Assembly: GCA_016741915.1 (NCBI GenBank)
Contig: JACVCS010000006.1
Location: forward strand, 1 to 64,000
Reading direction: 5' to 3'
DNA from: Phycisphaerales bacterium
GTDB lineage: Bacteria; Planctomycetota; Phycisphaerae; Phycisphaerales; UBA1924
DNA: 64,000 nt
Of this stretch, positions 1 to 8,631 are shown piece by piece (the stretch's first letter is position 1; every line of letters begins with the position of its first letter). The notes under the pieces are model-generated. The model ran no database searches, had not been told where the DNA came from, and was given only the letters and a program-made list of their open reading frames with translations. A program made the translations under genes and the position numbers.

Positions 1-2
1 CG

Positions 3-113
3 AACCTGCCCTCATGGGTGCGCACCTATACCCGAGTACGCCTCTGGGTGCAGGCCAAACTCGTGCTCTCCGAACTCAGACTTGAAGCCCGATCTCTCAG
101 AAAACCCGCGTGA
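3..113 (+). CDS. C-terminal tail of an unidentified protein (5' end outside window)
   Basis: Frame 3 is open from the window edge to a TGA at 111-113, and third codon positions are mostly G or C as in the neighbouring genes. The 36 visible residues are rich in Arg and Leu and end in RSLRKPA. A rho-independent terminator follows about 60 bases later, which fits the end of a transcription unit. No domain can be recognised from so short a piece, and the reading frame could still be chance. Confidence 0.4.
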   Translation, partial: NLPSWVRTYTRVRLWVQAKLVLSELRLEARSLRKPA

Positions 114-171
114 AACGCATAATCCTCGTGCGGCGTGAGGGCCCGAAAGAGCGGAGACGGACATTCGGTTC

Positions 172-206
172 AGCCCCTGAGGTCGTGTGGGCCTCGGGGG
201 CTTTTT
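172..206 (+). terminator. Rho-independent terminator
   Basis: The arms AGCCCCTGAGG and CCTCGGGGGCT pair with one mismatch across a 9-base loop, and a run of five T follows. It would end the transcript of the partial gene at the window start. It also argues that the glycosyltransferase downstream does not start as early as its open frame permits. Confidence 0.75.
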
Positions 207-396
207 CATTGGCGAGAGTGTGGTGGTGGGTGTGGTTCTCGGACGGGGGTTGGGTGGTGCTGGGGGTATGGGCAAGTGGGCGGCGGGGGAGGACCGAGTG
301 CGGGTGAGAAAGCCGGGCGTGATGGTGGCGGCGGTGGGGGTTGTCGCTAGACTTTCTGTTGTGGGTGGTGCGGTGATGGGGGGATACAGGGGCCGG

Positions 397-1314
397 ATGT
401 TGGTTGAGCGTCAGCAGAGCGACGGCGGCGGCACAGCGGCGAAGGGCCCCGGTGGTGGCGGTGCGCTCTCACCCATGGTGCCGGTGGCGGTGGAAATGAA
501 GACGGGCAAAGCGGGGATGAGTGCGGATCGCCCGCCGACGGGCGTGGTGATGTCGGTGATCATGCCCGTGTACAACGAGGAGGCGACGCTGCCGAAGACG
601 CTCGACGCGGTGAGCGCGTACGCGGCGGAGCATCCGGAGGTGCGGTTCGTGATCGCGGACGACGGCTCGCGGGATGGGAGCGTCGAGCTGGTGCGGTCGC
701 GGCTGGGGCTGATCGGCGGGGCGGAGATGGGCGCGGATGGGCGGTTGATGGGGCCGGGGGATGCGCGGGTGGTGCTGCTGGCGCTGACGCCCAACGGCGG
801 CAAGGGCGAGGTGGTTCGGCGGGCGATGCGGGTGGTCGAGAGCCCGATGCTCGCGTTCATGGACGGGGACTTGGCGTATCTGCCCGAGGAGCATCTGCCC
901 GAGATGATCGAGAAGCTCGGGCGGTTTGACGTGGTGATCGGCGCTCGGCACGAGTCGTTCGAGGAGCGGCGGAACACCAAGCGGCTTCGAAGGGTGATGG
1001 GCTGGACGTTCAACAAGGTGGTGCGGGCGGGGCTGGGGCTGGGGTTTGAGGACACGCAGGCGGGGGTGAAGGGGTTCCGGCGTGAGGCGGCGAAGGCGAT
1101 CTTCAGCCGATCGAGGTTGTCGGGGTTCAGCTTTGATGTTGAGCTGCTGTTCGTGGCGAAGCGGCTGGGGCTGAGCGTGGTGGAGATCCCCGCGAAGGTG
1201 GCGCGGGCGCACCGCAAGAAGCCGACGAAGGTGAACCTGGCGACGGAGCCGGTGCGTATGCTGGGCGACTTGGGGAAGGTGCGATGGAACTGGCTGCGTG
1301 GAAGGTACAAGTAA
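397..1314 (+). CDS. Family 2 glycosyltransferase, dolichyl-phosphate glucosyltransferase-like
   Basis: Probably moves a sugar from a nucleotide donor to a lipid phosphate carrier at the cytoplasmic membrane. The GT-A core is plain: VIMPVYNEE near the start, then ADDGSRDGS, the PNGGKGEVVRRAM segment typical of Alg5/DPG synthase-like enzymes, and FMDGDLAY as the metal-binding DxD-like motif. A GFRREAAKAIF segment and the SFDVELLFVAKRLG stretch are also typical of this subgroup. There is no C-terminal membrane helix. The open frame begins at 187, but a terminator lies there; ATG 397 or ATG 475 are more believable, and I chose 397 without a strong ribosome binding site. It overlaps the next gene by 17 bases, so the first genes form an operon. 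The exact sugar is unknown. Confidence 0.8.
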   Translation: MLVERQQSDGGGTAAKGPGGGGALSPMVPVAVEMKTGKAGMSADRPPTGVVMSVIMPVYNEEATLPKTLDAVSAYAAEHPEVRFVIADDGSRDGSVELVRSRLGLIGGAEMGADGRLMGPGDARVVLLALTPNGGKGEVVRRAMRVVESPMLAFMDGDLAYLPEEHLPEMIEKLGRFDVVIGARHESFEERRNTKRLRRVMGWTFNKVVRAGLGLGFEDTQAGVKGFRREAAKAIFSRSRLSGFSFDVELLFVAKRLGLSVVEIPAKVARAHRKKPTKVNLATEPVRMLGDLGKVRWNWLRGRYK

Positions 1315-2152
1315 GCGTGCGCGGGTTTTGCTGAGCTTCGACGCGGAGGAGTTTGATATCCCGCGCGAGTTCGGCTTTGCCATCGGCGACGCGGAGACGC
1401 TGCGCGTCGGGGCGGAGGGGATCGCGCGGACGCTGGATCTGCTCGATGAGGTGGGCGTGCGGGCGACGTTTTTTACCACGGCGCGGATCGCGTTGCACGC
1501 GCCGGAGCTGATCGTTCGGGCGGCGAAGGCGGGGCACGAGATTGCCAGCCACGGGTTTGATCACTCGCGGTTTGAGGAAGCGGACCTGGCGCGGTCGCGG
1601 GGGGCGCTGCTGGAGATTTTGAGGTCGGCGGGTGTGGAAGAGCGGCTGGTGCGGGTGGAGGGGTTTCGCAGGCCACGGATGGCGCCGACGGACGCGGGGG
1701 CGGTGCGTGGGGCGGGGTATGTGTACCACTCGTCGGAGAATCCGATCTGGCTGCCGGGGCGGTACAACAAGTTCTTCTCACCTCGGCGGTGGTCGGTTGA
1801 GGCGACGGCGGCGGGGGAGTTGATGAAGATCCCGGCGGCGGCGACGCCGATGGTTCGCTGGCCTTTGTTTTGGTTGAGCTTCAAGAATGTGCCGCTGTGG
1901 TGGACGAAGCTCATGACGGGCTGGTGCTTGCGGAGTGATGGGTACGCGGCGTTGTACTTTCACCCGTGGGAGCTGTGCGAGCTCAGCGGCGCGGGCGGGT
2001 TCGGTTTGCCCAAGCACGTTCGAAGGCTTGACGGGCAGCGGCTGACGGATCGGCTCCGGCGGTACCTGTTGTGGTTGAAAGCTCGCGCGGAGATTGAGAC
2101 GTACGGCGGGTTTGTTGAGCGTGCGATGAAGGAGCGCGGTGCGGGCGCGTGA
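1298..2152 (+). CDS. Polysaccharide deacetylase (NodB fold)
   Basis: Predicted metal-dependent de-N-acetylase acting on an extracellular or lipid-linked polysaccharide. Visible motifs are SFDAEEFD (the catalytic and metal Asp region), ASHGFDHSRF giving the H-x3-H metal site, GFRRPR (the Arg-Pro motif) and YFHPWE near residue 225, which carries the last His. The YFHPWE form is usual in the subgroup found with exopolysaccharide and exosortase loci. Length (284 aa) is normal. The start is GTG inside the end of the glycosyltransferase gene, and the stop overlaps the start of the next gene, so translation is likely coupled. No signal peptide is apparent, so it may work on the cytoplasmic side or be placed in the envelope by partners. 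Confidence 0.88.
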   Translation: MEGTSKRARVLLSFDAEEFDIPREFGFAIGDAETLRVGAEGIARTLDLLDEVGVRATFFTTARIALHAPELIVRAAKAGHEIASHGFDHSRFEEADLARSRGALLEILRSAGVEERLVRVEGFRRPRMAPTDAGAVRGAGYVYHSSENPIWLPGRYNKFFSPRRWSVEATAAGELMKIPAAATPMVRWPLFWLSFKNVPLWWTKLMTGWCLRSDGYAALYFHPWELCELSGAGGFGLPKHVRRLDGQRLTDRLRRYLLWLKARAEIETYGGFVERAMKERGAGA

Positions 2153-3599
2153 TAAGTTGGCTGATGGTGAAGAGGGACGCTGCGGTGCGTTCGGCTATGC
2201 TCGCGTGCGTATGGGCGAGATTTTCAAGCATGTGCTGACGGTGCGGAACTGGATCGAGCCGGGGACGGTGCGTGCGGGGGTGGTGGTGTGGGGCGTGGTG
2301 CTGGCTTTGGCGGTGGTGATCGGGCTGAGCACGAAGCTGGATGAGCGGGGGAACACGAAGAGCTCGGTGACGGACAACTATCGCACGGCGGCGACGGCGT
2401 GGGTGCAGACGCGAACGATGTATGCGGAGGGGGCGGGGGCGGATGGGTGGCTGTACCCGCCGCAGGGCGCGGTGTTGTTTGTGCCGATGTTGGGATTGCC
2501 TCGGGCGGTGGGTGAGGCGGTGTGGCGTGGGGCGTGGGTGGTGCTGATGGGGTACGCGGCGTGGCGATTGAGCCGGGTGGTGAACCGGGCGGTGCTGACG
2601 CCGATGGGTGAGGATGAGGCGGGACGGTGGAGTTGGCTGGGGGAAGGGTTATGGCGCGGGGGTGTTGCACGACGGCAGGGCGAGCAGCGCGATGGTGAGA
2701 TGGCGGCGCGGGCGGGCGGCGGCGGCGGGTCGGATGTCTTCTTCGTGCTGAGTCTGCTGCTGGCGATTGCCTGCGAGGGGAGTATCCGCAACGGGCAGAC
2801 GAACATGCCCCTCGGTGCGGCGATGGTGCTGGCGTTTGTGGCGGCGGCGGAGCGGCGCTGGTGGGCGGTGATGGGGTGGTGCGTCTTCGGGCTGATGTGC
2901 AAACCGGTCATGCTCGTGGCGGCGTTGCTGGTGCTGGGGATGTGGCCGATGAAGTTGTGGTGGAGGTTGCTGGTGGGGGCGGCGGTCTTCGCGGTGCTGC
3001 CCTTTGCGATGCACACGGACTGGGCCTTTGTGCTCAGCGAGTGCAAGGCGGGGCTGAGCAAGATCCAGCAGGCGGCGGCGTTCGACGGTCGCGCGTTTGC
3101 GGATCTGCGGAACGTGGTCAGCACGCTGGGCGTTCAGGTGAGCTTGGAGCAGTTTGGGCCGGTTCGATTGCTCGCGGCGGGTGTGACGGCGGGGCTGTGC
3201 TTCTGGGCCGTGCGTCGGTATGGCACGCTGCGTGGGGCGCTGGTGGGGCTGGCGCTGGCGAGCGCGTACGCGGTTTTGTTCAACCCGCGGACGGAGGGGA
3301 ACTCGTACTGCATCGCGGCGCCGGCGGTGGCGGCGTGGATGGCCGGGGCGATGGTCTTCGGTCGGTCGGCGTGGGTGAAGGGGCTGCTGCTGTCGATCTG
3401 CGTGACGTTCGCCATCGGGCATGTCTTTTCGAGTGTGCTGATGGGGCGGTCGGGGGATGTGTTTTTCAGGCCTTTGGCGTCGGGGGTCTTCTTTGTGATG
3501 GTCGCGTGGGAGGTGGCGGCGGGGTGGGTATTCACGGCAAAGGGCACGACAAGCCCCTGCGGCGTCGGCTATGCTGGCGCGGATCAAGGCGGGGGCTGA
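2139..3599 (+). CDS. Polytopic membrane glycosyltransferase, GT87/DUF2029-like
   Basis: A 486-aa protein with about ten hydrophobic segments, beginning with GVVVWGVVLALAVVIGL and ending near FFVMVAWEVAAGWVF. After the first helix comes a soluble loop containing DNYRTAATAW and YPPQGAVLF, which resembles the acidic first loop and YPP motif of polyprenol-phosphate-sugar dependent mannosyltransferases (GT87, PimE-like). A glycine-rich cytoplasmic insert sits near residue 190. The start is uncertain: GTG 2139 has GGAG four bases upstream and overlaps the deacetylase gene, while ATG 2211 would give a 462-aa protein with the same first helix. With its neighbours it suggests assembly of a lipid-linked glycan. 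Confidence 0.7.
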   Translation: MRARDKLADGEEGRCGAFGYARVRMGEIFKHVLTVRNWIEPGTVRAGVVVWGVVLALAVVIGLSTKLDERGNTKSSVTDNYRTAATAWVQTRTMYAEGAGADGWLYPPQGAVLFVPMLGLPRAVGEAVWRGAWVVLMGYAAWRLSRVVNRAVLTPMGEDEAGRWSWLGEGLWRGGVARRQGEQRDGEMAARAGGGGGSDVFFVLSLLLAIACEGSIRNGQTNMPLGAAMVLAFVAAAERRWWAVMGWCVFGLMCKPVMLVAALLVLGMWPMKLWWRLLVGAAVFAVLPFAMHTDWAFVLSECKAGLSKIQQAAAFDGRAFADLRNVVSTLGVQVSLEQFGPVRLLAAGVTAGLCFWAVRRYGTLRGALVGLALASAYAVLFNPRTEGNSYCIAAPAVAAWMAGAMVFGRSAWVKGLLLSICVTFAIGHVFSSVLMGRSGDVFFRPLASGVFFVMVAWEVAAGWVFTAKGTTSPCGVGYAGADQGGG

Positions 3600-3624
3600 T
3601 TTGGCAAACACGCAAGGAGCCAGC

Positions 3625-4356
3625 ATGGCCTCGGAACACCAATCCAACGTGCGTTTGTACGACGGCGAGACCGACGCGTTGATGCGGGCGGAGCTTTCCC
3701 CCGAGCGGATCAGCCTGCTCCCGGGCGAGGGCGTCTCGCCCGGGGTCGCGGGGGCCGTGTCGGCGAATGAGCGCATCCGCATCATGTGGGGGCAGGACTT
3801 GCTCCGCGACGTGCTCGACGGGCGCTACCGCGCCATCGTCTGCGGCGTCAACGATCACGACAACTCACGCGGCGTCATCAGCCAACTCGTCGAACTCGTG
3901 CACACCAGCCAGTGGACCAGCAAGAGCGTCACGAGCTACGCAAAGATGTTCCAGGAATCGGTGAGTATTCATGCGGCCCGCGATAAGGAGCCGTATGTGC
4001 TGAAGATTGATCTCGATAGCCTGCTGATCCTGGGGCTCTTGCGTCCGAAGGGGAAGGATCACTTCACGACGGAGGATCTCTTCCGCGGGTTTACCACCAT
4101 CAGCAAGATGCTGTCGGATCGGCGCGACCGACTGCCGGTGGCGAGTGTGTCGTTCCTGAACGCGCGGGCGAATCGCCTGCAGGGTGCGGACGGGAAAGAG
4201 CCGAGCTTCGAGACGGTTTTGCGCACGATGTACAACGCGGGGTTCCGCGGGGACGTGTACACCGCGCCGAGTATGTGGACGCTGGCGCACGTGGGGGTCT
4301 TCCCGAGCTACCCGTTCCCGGCGGGTGTGAGCCGGATGCGTGAGGGGTCGAGTTGA
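3625..4356 (+). CDS. Conserved-looking protein of unknown function
   Basis: A 243-aa soluble, mixed-composition protein with no signal peptide or membrane helix and no motif I can name. Its middle contains RAIVCGVNDHDNSRGVISQL and a LKIDLDSLLILGLLRPKGKD stretch, and the end is PSYPFPAGVSRMREGSS. The start is well fixed: AAGGAG lies at 3614-3619, five bases before ATG 3625, whereas the longer frame from 3571 overlaps the previous gene and has no binding site. It lies 25 bases after the membrane transferase and is probably the last gene of that operon, so a role in the same pathway is possible but unproven. Confidence 0.7.
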   Translation: MASEHQSNVRLYDGETDALMRAELSPERISLLPGEGVSPGVAGAVSANERIRIMWGQDLLRDVLDGRYRAIVCGVNDHDNSRGVISQLVELVHTSQWTSKSVTSYAKMFQESVSIHAARDKEPYVLKIDLDSLLILGLLRPKGKDHFTTEDLFRGFTTISKMLSDRRDRLPVASVSFLNARANRLQGADGKEPSFETVLRTMYNAGFRGDVYTAPSMWTLAHVGVFPSYPFPAGVSRMREGSS

Positions 4357-4365
4357 ATCGGGAAG

Positions 4366-4421
4366 GGATCGAGGGATCGAGGGATCAAGGGATCAAGGGA
4401 TCAAGGGACCAAGGCAGCAAG
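4366..4421. repeat. Octamer tandem repeat GGATCRAG, seven units
   Basis: Two units of GGATCGAG and three of GGATCAAG run without a break, followed by two degenerate units. The array fills most of the 103-base gap between two convergent genes. The reverse complement of the same unit forms a second array at 18683-18726, also between convergent genes. Confidence 0.9.
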
Positions 4422-4459
4422 GGAAAATGGATCAGGGGCTTAGAGTGATCGCTGCGCTT

Positions 4460-5368
4460 TTAGTCGCTCGGCGGGGTGCTTGCGCGCGCCAGCGGTGGTT
4501 CGCCTCGCAGGCGGCGGCAGAGGTCTACGAGAATCCTTCGGTCTTGCGAGAGGCACAGGTGCGTGAAGGCCAACTGGCCCGGGGTCCAGATGATCGGATG
4601 GCCGGGCGGGGCGGCGTTGGTGGCGCCGACCCAGAAATCACGCAGGCGTGCATAGCAGGTCAGTTCGTCCGGATGGACGCTTGTTGACGTGTTCAGTGTG
4701 CGAAGGAAACCCGAGTTGGGCAACAGGTCCAGCCCCGCGGGATCAAGGTTGATGTCGCGGGCGAGCGTGGCGCCGTTGTGCGGCGAGCCGAGCGTGAAGA
4801 TGCGTTTGGCGTGGACGATGAGCGAGCGACGCTGGCGGCGTCTGGGCGGTTGACAGAGCGCCCGGCAGAGCACGCCGCCCATCGAGATGCCGATGAGATC
4901 GACTTCGACGGTGCGATCGCGCGTGGCGGGATCAAGCAAGCCCGCGGCTTCGATCTGCCCCGCGAGCGCGTCGAGGATCTGATCGGTGTCGATGCCCATC
5001 ATGTACGACAGACAGAGCGGGCGGGCGTTGGGCGAGGCGGCGAAGGCTTCCGGGCCTAGGAGTGATAGCAGGCGTTGGTGTAGGGCGACGGGCTGGGCGT
5101 GCGGGGCGTGGTAGCCGCCGACGATGATGAGCGGGCGCGGGAGTGGGGCGAATGTCGAGCGGATTCGGCGTTCTTCGTCTTCGATCTGCGCGTGCGTGTG
5201 CGGGAAGGCGGGGTTCTCGCTCGGGAAGGTCAACACGTGCAGCAGCGTGTCGATGAGGCGCATGAAGGCCGGCGGCTGGAGGGGTGTGGCGCGGGGTTGT
5301 AGGACGATCGGATCGACCTGAGGTTCGGCGGTGGGGGATGTGCGGGTGATGGTGCTTGCGGTGGGCAT
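4460..5368 (-). CDS. Alpha/beta hydrolase, lipase or esterase-like
   Basis: A 302-aa serine hydrolase. The nucleophile elbow GISMGG is at about residue 170, preceded by a VEVDLI strand. The IIVGGYHAP stretch would form the oxyanion hole. LGSPHNGAT after the elbow is typical of lipases and PGAP1-like acyl hydrolases. A late His in FTHLCLSQ is a candidate for the catalytic His. There is no clear signal peptide, although the first 35 residues are low complexity. The start ATG at 5366-5368 is the only good one. It converges with the gene ending at 4356 and is divergent from the TraB-like gene at 5544. Its substrate cannot be told. Confidence 0.75.
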   Translation of the reverse strand: MPTASTITRTSPTAEPQVDPIVLQPRATPLQPPAFMRLIDTLLHVLTFPSENPAFPHTHAQIEDEERRIRSTFAPLPRPLIIVGGYHAPHAQPVALHQRLLSLLGPEAFAASPNARPLCLSYMMGIDTDQILDALAGQIEAAGLLDPATRDRTVEVDLIGISMGGVLCRALCQPPRRRQRRSLIVHAKRIFTLGSPHNGATLARDINLDPAGLDLLPNSGFLRTLNTSTSVHPDELTCYARLRDFWVGATNAAPPGHPIIWTPGQLAFTHLCLSQDRRILVDLCRRLRGEPPLARASTPPSD

Positions 5369-5543
5369 ACGGAGGGCACGCGGGCGGCGATCGGCGTGGC
5401 GCGGCGTCGATCGCGAAGCCGGGATGAGCGTAGCCGGTAGAAGAACTACCCTGATCGGTCACGATGGTTGCGGTTTGGTTGGGCGGTGGGGGGGTGGGAG
5501 GTGATTTGGACCGGGCGGCGGCGGTGAATCTGGAGTTCTGCGC

Positions 5544-6992
5544 ATGCGAGCGAAGAAGCGGTCGAGTCTGGGTGGGTTGAAGAACGTGGCGTTGATGTCG
5601 GCGACGATCGGGCTGATGCTGCTGGCGGGCGGTGTGAAGGGCGGGGCGGTGTGGATCGACGAGCCGAAGACCGTGGCTACGCCGACGACGACTGAGAAAG
5701 CCGCGGAACCGGCGAAGGTTGAGAAGCCCGACTATGCGCGGTCGGTGGAGGACGAAGCCGCGGGAACGATCAGGCTGGAGATCGCCTCGCGCTCGCTGCA
5801 GAAAGCCGACGGCACGGGCCCGGTGATCATGCTCGTTGGCGCGGTGCACATCGGCGACGCGGCGTACTACGAAGAACTGCAGAAGTTGCTCGATGAGCAG
5901 ACGGTGGTGCTGTACGAAGGCGTGAAGCCCGCGGGGACGGGTGAGCTGGCGCTGCACGCCACCGACGAGCAGAAAGCCGCGTTGACGACTTCGCGCATCA
6001 AGTTGCTGGTGCGATTGGTGGAGCGGTATGCGCAGGAGAACGCTGGTGCCTGGCCTCAGGATCTGACGCAGGTGCTCAGCAGCGAGCCGAAGCTGGCGAA
6101 GATCGCGCCGGGCTTGATGAAGGACGCGTGGGGGCGGGAGATGGTGCTGCGGATCACGCCGCCGACGACCGACCGCGACGGCTCGCCGATCGGCGAATCG
6201 CAGGCGGCGGTGGTGAGCCTGGGCAGCGACGGCGCGGCGGGGGGTGAGGGTCCCGCGGCGGACATCGAGCAAACGTGCCGGCATCTGATGGCGGGGAAAA
6301 AGCCGGACGCGGGCTTGCAGAAGAAACTGGCCGAGGCGCTGGGGCTGGAGTTCCAGTTGGAGCGGATGGACAGCACCAAGTCCAACTGGCGCAACAGCGA
6401 TATGTCGGTTGACGAGGTGCAGCGGCGCATCGAGGAGAACGGCGGCGATTCGGAGATGCTCTTCTCCATGCTCGACGGCTCGTCGGCGATGGGTAAGGTC
6501 GCGGGGCTGCTGCTGGGGCTGATCAAGATGAGCCCGCAGATGCAGTCGATGACCAAGGTGATGATGATCGAGATCCTCGCCAGCGACGACGCGATGGGGG
6601 CGATGGGCAACGCCGGCGGCAAGGCCACCGGGCCGATGGCGGCGATGGCCCCGGTGATGAAGGTCATCCTGCACGACCGCAACCAGGTCGTCGTTGCGGA
6701 CATCAAGAACGTGCTGAAGAACGAGCCGGGCGTGAAGAGCATTGCGGCGTTCTACGGCGCGGGGCACCTGCCCGAGCTTGAACTGCAACTGCGCGAAGAG
6801 CTGGGGCTGAAGGTCATCGGCGAGAGTTGGCACCCGGCGATGACGATGGACCTGAAGAAGGCCGGGATGTCGATCGAGGAAGTTCGGCAGATGCGAAAGA
6901 GCGTCTCGGGCATGATGAAGCAACGCGGCGGCGGCGCGGGTGGTGGTGGTGGTGGCTCGGGTGGCGAAACCACCAAGCCCGAGAAGAAGTAA
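5544..6992 (+). CDS. TraB/GumN-like protein with an embedded GspG-like segment
   Basis: A 482-aa exported protein. Residues 13-30 form a signal or anchor helix. GAVHIGD (99-105) and GAGHLPE (405-411) are the two GxxH motifs of the TraB/PrgY/GumN/Tiki superfamily, with VLYEGV (122-127) as the intervening Glu motif; these are putative metal-dependent proteases. Between the halves, residues 145-243 read like the C-terminal domain of type II secretion major pseudopilins: a helix, Trp-Pro (170-171), a DAWGRE turn (194-199), then VSLGSDG (224-230) and a GGEGPAADI end (233-241). GGAG at 5532-5535 supports the start. The tail is Gly-rich. A bidirectional terminator follows. Neither domain's activity is proven here. 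Confidence 0.8.
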   Translation: MRAKKRSSLGGLKNVALMSATIGLMLLAGGVKGGAVWIDEPKTVATPTTTEKAAEPAKVEKPDYARSVEDEAAGTIRLEIASRSLQKADGTGPVIMLVGAVHIGDAAYYEELQKLLDEQTVVLYEGVKPAGTGELALHATDEQKAALTTSRIKLLVRLVERYAQENAGAWPQDLTQVLSSEPKLAKIAPGLMKDAWGREMVLRITPPTTDRDGSPIGESQAAVVSLGSDGAAGGEGPAADIEQTCRHLMAGKKPDAGLQKKLAEALGLEFQLERMDSTKSNWRNSDMSVDEVQRRIEENGGDSEMLFSMLDGSSAMGKVAGLLLGLIKMSPQMQSMTKVMMIEILASDDAMGAMGNAGGKATGPMAAMAPVMKVILHDRNQVVVADIKNVLKNEPGVKSIAAFYGAGHLPELELQLREELGLKVIGESWHPAMTMDLKKAGMSIEEVRQMRKSVSGMMKQRGGGAGGGGGGSGGETTKPEKK

Positions 6993-7043
6993 CCCCCCCG
7001 CACACACAAGCCCAGACTCAACACATCAACAGCACAAAGAAAA

Positions 7044-7076
7044 AGAGCCCCGACCAACGTCGAGGGCTCTTTGTTT
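7044..7076. terminator. Bidirectional terminator between the TraB-like gene and ispG
   Basis: AGAGCCC and GGGCTCT, extended inward by CGAC and GTCG with one bulged base, form a strong stem. TTTGTTTT follows on the plus strand and an A-rich stretch precedes it, so it can serve both convergent genes. Confidence 0.8.
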
Positions 7077-7093
7077 TCATGCTTCGGTTCCGA

Positions 7094-7135
7094 CCCAGTG
7101 CCTGATGCCCAGTGCCTGATGCCTGAGCATGAGTG
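7094..7135. repeat. Heptad tandem repeat (CCCAGTG/CCTGATG)
   Basis: A 14-base unit made of the heptads CCCAGTG and CCTGATG occurs twice without change at 7094-7107 and 7108-7121, and degenerate heptads continue to the end of ispG. It lies just outside the stop codon of ispG. It belongs to a wider set of heptad repeats after stop codons in this window. Confidence 0.7.
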
Positions 7136-7144
7136 CCTACATCT

Positions 7145-8470
7145 TCAGCTCTTGCCGATGGTCAGCGTGGCGGTGCCCGACGAGTTCCCGTTCTCGGCGT
7201 TGGCCTTGGCGACCTTGTCGTGCGCGAGCTTTTCCCAGCCGCTGCCAAGCTCGCCGATGGGGTCGGGCGGGATGATCTCGACCTTTTTCTCGCCCAGGCG
7301 GGTCTTGCCCGACTGCACGTCGGCCTGGAAGGCCAGCGTGCGCTCCAGCAGCGCGTCGAGGATCTGTTCTTCGGGGACGTTGGCGACCTTCTCGCCCTGC
7401 ACGTAGATGATGCCGCGGCGGTCGCCGGCGAAGACCGCCACGTCCGCGCCCTCGGCCTCGCCCGGCCCGTTGACGATGCACCCCATCACCGCGACCTTGA
7501 TCGGGAGCTGGATCTTCCCGTCGAGCTTCTTCCGCACGTCCTGAACGAGCGTGATGAGGTCGACCTGGATGCGCCCGCAGGTGGGGCAGGCGATCAGCTC
7601 GGCGCTGGTGCGATCACGCAGGCCCAGCGAGTAGAGCAGTTCCAGCCCGTCCTCGACCTCGTAGCGCGAATCGCTGGCGTACGAGATCCGCAGCGTGTCG
7701 CCGATGCCTTGGCTCAGCAGCGAGCCGAGGGCCACGACGCTGCGGATGCACCCGGTTTCCTTCGGGCCGGCGTGTGTGACGCCCAGGTGCAGCGGGTGAT
7801 CGAAGCGGTTGCTGATCTCGGTGTAGGCGTCGATGACGGTGGCGACGTCCATGCTCTTGGCGCTGATGACGATGTCGTAGAAGTCCTGCTCGTAAAAGAT
7901 GTCGAGGTATTCCTCGAGCTTGGTGATCATGATCGCCAGCAGGTAGCCGCGCTTGTTGTCGTGGAAGTACGCGCCGAGTTCTTTCAGACGCTTCTGCTTG
8001 TCGCGGCGTTCGATGATCGAACCCTCGTTCACGCCCACGCGGATGGGAATCGAGCGGTCCTTGCAGGCCTTGATGACCTCGACGACCTGGTCGCGCTCGT
8101 TGATGTTGCCCGGGTTCAGGCGGATCTTGTGCACGCCGGCCTCGATGGCCTCCAGGGCGCGCTTGAAGTGGAAGTGCACGTCGGCGACGATGGGCACCTT
8201 CACCTGCGGGATGATGTGCCGAAGGGCGTCGGTGTCTTTCTTCTCAGGCACGGCGACGCGGACCACATCCGCCCCCGCGGCCGTGAGCCGGTTGATCTCC
8301 GCCACGCAGGCGTCGATGTCGTGGGTGTACCCGGTGGTCATGGTCTGAACCGAGACCGGAGCGGGGGTGGTGGGGGTGCCGTCGCGGGCGGGCTTTCCAC
8401 CGCCGATACGGACAAAGCCCACGCGAGAATCACCAATGGTCACCTGACGGGTCGGACGACGGGGTTGCAT
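7145..8470 (-). CDS. ispG: 4-hydroxy-3-methylbut-2-en-1-yl diphosphate synthase
   Basis: Catalyses the reductive step from methylerythritol cyclodiphosphate to HMBPP in the MEP isoprenoid pathway, using a [4Fe-4S] cluster. The TIM-barrel half shows SVQTMTTGYT, VRVAVPEKKD, DVHFHFKRALEA and IRLNPGNI. The cluster half shows CPTCGRIQVDL and MGCIVNGPGEAEGAD, which carry the three Cys ligands and the Glu. Length from ATG 8470 (441 aa) is typical; the frame stays open to 8629 but that extension has no family similarity. No clear binding site precedes the ATG. IspD, another MEP enzyme, is encoded at 20.1-20.9 kb. Confidence 0.95.
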   Translation of the reverse strand: MQPRRPTRQVTIGDSRVGFVRIGGGKPARDGTPTTPAPVSVQTMTTGYTHDIDACVAEINRLTAAGADVVRVAVPEKKDTDALRHIIPQVKVPIVADVHFHFKRALEAIEAGVHKIRLNPGNINERDQVVEVIKACKDRSIPIRVGVNEGSIIERRDKQKRLKELGAYFHDNKRGYLLAIMITKLEEYLDIFYEQDFYDIVISAKSMDVATVIDAYTEISNRFDHPLHLGVTHAGPKETGCIRSVVALGSLLSQGIGDTLRISYASDSRYEVEDGLELLYSLGLRDRTSAELIACPTCGRIQVDLITLVQDVRKKLDGKIQLPIKVAVMGCIVNGPGEAEGADVAVFAGDRRGIIYVQGEKVANVPEEQILDALLERTLAFQADVQSGKTRLGEKKVEIIPPDPIGELGSGWEKLAHDKVAKANAENGNSSGTATLTIGKS

Positions 8471-8631
8471 AGGGGAGAAGGATAGGGGGGAGGTAGACGT
8501 GCGGGGGGGATGGCCGTGAGATGGAAGATCAGCCCCGGTTTGTGCTTCAAACGGGCGTCCGGCAGTTTCTTTTGGATATGAGTTCGTCAGATAGTCGGTG
8601 TGCTGACAAGCAGAATCGATAGACTGCAAGC

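Noticed and set aside
4932-7007. A 691-codon minus-strand frame across the hydrolase and TraB-like genes
   Set aside because: It is His/Arg/Pro-rich, crosses the divergent promoter region and shows no family motif.
7133-8485. A 450-codon plus-strand frame over ispG
   Set aside because: The minus-strand IspG has all catalytic motifs; the plus-strand translation is an Asp/Val-rich shadow.
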